Below are positions 12,703 through 13,780 of a DNA stretch of 13,780 bases, in pieces. Numbering within the stretch: the first letter of the stretch is position 1; every line of letters starts with the position of its first letter. Below the pieces are notes generated by a model. The model ran no database searches, was not told where the DNA came from, and worked only from the letters and a program-made list of their open reading frames with translations. Where the stretch lies: assembly GCA_023245115.1 (NCBI GenBank), contig JAHFKX010000005.1:1-13780 (forward strand), given 5' to 3'. The stretch is from Candidatus Woesearchaeota archaeon. Its GTDB lineage: Archaea; Nanobdellota; Nanobdellia; UBA10117. Position numbers and translations under genes: made by a program.

Positions 12703-13780
12703 TTAGACTGCCCGATAGGTGAAGTCATCAACCAGATACGAGTCATGCCCGACATTATCTGTATTAACTTGCATAAATGCTATCTTTGCATGCGCCGCTG
12801 CTGGGTCTGGCGTAAGGGTTGCTTCTACATGTTGCCAGCCATCAACTAAAGGTGTGCTCGTAACAGTTATGTAGTCGCGTATGCTTGTCGCACCATCTGT
12901 ATTGAATTGTAGCAAATCACCGGACTGCCCAAGGAAGTTGTTATCCGCATCTAATTCATAATAGTAAATGTCGCCAACATCAATTGAACCTGGTGCGGGC
13001 AAATATTTCATATTAAATGAAAACGTATATGTCGTACCACCAGTCACATCAAACGTACCCGTTTCAAGCCAAGTATCTTGGCTAAATGCTTCCGGGTGCA
13101 TCTTCGCAGCATCAAACTTCAAACTATGGGTTGCAGTGCCTTGGTACGCATCCCCAGACATAACATCGTATGGTGCATCTGCAACATCGTCTGCATTGAA
13201 TGTTTCAAAGTTTTGTTTCATATAAATGCCGAGCGGCACATTAGGCTTGCTTGCCCTGCCGAGCTCAAAGTTGTTTGCATACTGGCCTGCAGGGTTCCCG
13301 ACTGGAGCCCATTCGCTGAAGTGGTCAACTATGGCCCAAACCGCGTGGTTCGTAGTATCAACGCCGGAATCTATCGGCTGCGCCCAATTATTTATTGTTG
13401 AATCCCACCACTTTAGTCTTAATGTAATTTCATCGATATAATTTGTCAGCGATGCTGGATCATAGCTTGACTCAATCTTTGCTAAGGTAAATGGCCCGCT
13501 CGCCTCAAAATTATAGAATTTGTTTAATCCGCCATAGGTGCCGTCTCTGTTGGGGTCTATAATGGTAGGGTCTGTTGCTGACACAGCGGTAACTGTTACT
13601 GGCGCCGGCGCTTGTATTGTTACAGTAACACCTAAGTCCGGAAATTCAAAGACTTGCCCTTGAAATCCGCAATAATCTGGTAGCGGCTTTGGATCCTTTC
13701 CTTTTGCTTCGCGCTTGTCATTTTTCGCTTCAAGCTTGGCGCATTTTTTTTCCTGCTTGGCTGCATTTTTATCATCTTTG
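12703..13780 (-). CDS. Partial surface protein with HFS-type and jelly-roll-like domains (5' end outside window)
   Basis: The frame is open from the window edge; the visible part is 358 residues. It starts with a highly charged Lys/Glu/Ala segment (about 1-32) containing one Cys, then a beta domain (about 33-165) ending in a signature LRLKWWD...WAQPIDSGVDTT...HFSEWAPVG that matches the HFS domain of the protein at 3014-4150. The second domain (about 170-358) begins NNFELGRASKPNVPLGIYMK and ends SYLVDDFTY, and is homologous to the whole ectodomain of the 240-residue neighbour. An internal GTG at 13584 is not the start, because coding continues upstream in frame. No C-terminal anchor is present, so any membrane attachment must be at the missing N-terminus. 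Adjacent paralogous domains suggest local duplication. Confidence 0.8.
   Translation of the reverse strand, partial: KDDKNAAKQEKKCAKLEAKNDKREAKGKDPKPLPDYCGFQGQVFEFPDLGVTVTIQAPAPVTVTAVSATDPTIIDPNRDGTYGGLNKFYNFEASGPFTLAKIESSYDPASLTNYIDEITLRLKWWDSTINNWAQPIDSGVDTTNHAVWAIVDHFSEWAPVGNPAGQYANNFELGRASKPNVPLGIYMKQNFETFNADDVADAPYDVMSGDAYQGTATHSLKFDAAKMHPEAFSQDTWLETGTFDVTGGTTYTFSFNMKYLPAPGSIDVGDIYYYELDADNNFLGQSGDLLQFNTDGATSIRDYITVTSTPLVDGWQHVEATLTPDPAAAHAKIAFMQVNTDNVGHDSYLVDDFTYRAV

Noticed and set aside
12703..13584. Treating the right-edge gene as complete with a GTG start at 13584
   Set aside because: The same frame stays open and protein-like to the window edge, so the gene is partial.
1..13780. 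CRISPR array, tRNA or rRNA gene, insertion sequence or integration site
   Set aside because: No regularly spaced direct repeats with unique spacers, no cloverleaf or rRNA-like segment, and no transposase, integrase or terminal repeats were seen.

Overview
The window looks like a piece of a small-genome archaeon, most likely of the DPANN group (Woesearchaeota, Pacearchaeota or similar). The reasons are an Orc1/Cdc6-type replication initiator, archaeal TATA-type promoters placed for leaderless transcripts, tightly overlapping genes, and a long run of secreted, sequon-rich proteins with one membrane segment each. The lineage is an inference from style; no marker gene fixes it.

Layout. Positions 1-145 hold the possible tail of a plus-strand gene, followed by a hairpin. 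A 76-residue protein of unknown function (219-449, minus) has an excellent Shine-Dalgarno site and a structured leader. An Orc1/Cdc6 gene (651-1727, minus) diverges from a GNAT acetyltransferase and TatD pair (1795-3011, plus) across a short spacer with one near-palindromic TATA element. From 3014 to the end every gene is on the minus strand and nearly all encode cell-surface proteins.

The surface cluster reads, in transcription order from 11882 down to 3014: a ribbon-helix-helix (RHH) protein; a 1447-residue secreted protein with four N-terminal repeats, a seven-bladed FG-GAP propeller, FN3- and Ig-like domains and a C-terminal module ending in TFTASAAY; a membrane-anchored Ig-type protein; then a second RHH protein, a small one-helix membrane protein, a 208-residue protein that is little more than the same C-terminal module (ending TFTASAAW), a second membrane-anchored Ig-type protein related to the first, and another anchored protein. 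So a three-part unit (RHH regulator, TFTASA-ending protein, anchored Ig protein) occurs twice. Upstream of this lie two related jelly-roll-like surface proteins, one complete (11915-12637) and one cut off by the window edge (12703-13780).

How the parts may work together (inference): the giant protein has a cleavable signal peptide and no membrane anchor of its own, while the gene after it encodes a related partner with a C-terminal membrane helix. This resembles in logic the WxL/DUF916 surface clusters of Gram-positive bacteria, where an anchored Ig protein holds a secreted protein by its C-terminal domain. The hexamer TATTTA, repeated at an exact 10-bp period, occurs at the start of the first unit, at the boundary of the two units, inside the first unit and at the end of the second. 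This is a plausible common operator for the two RHH proteins.
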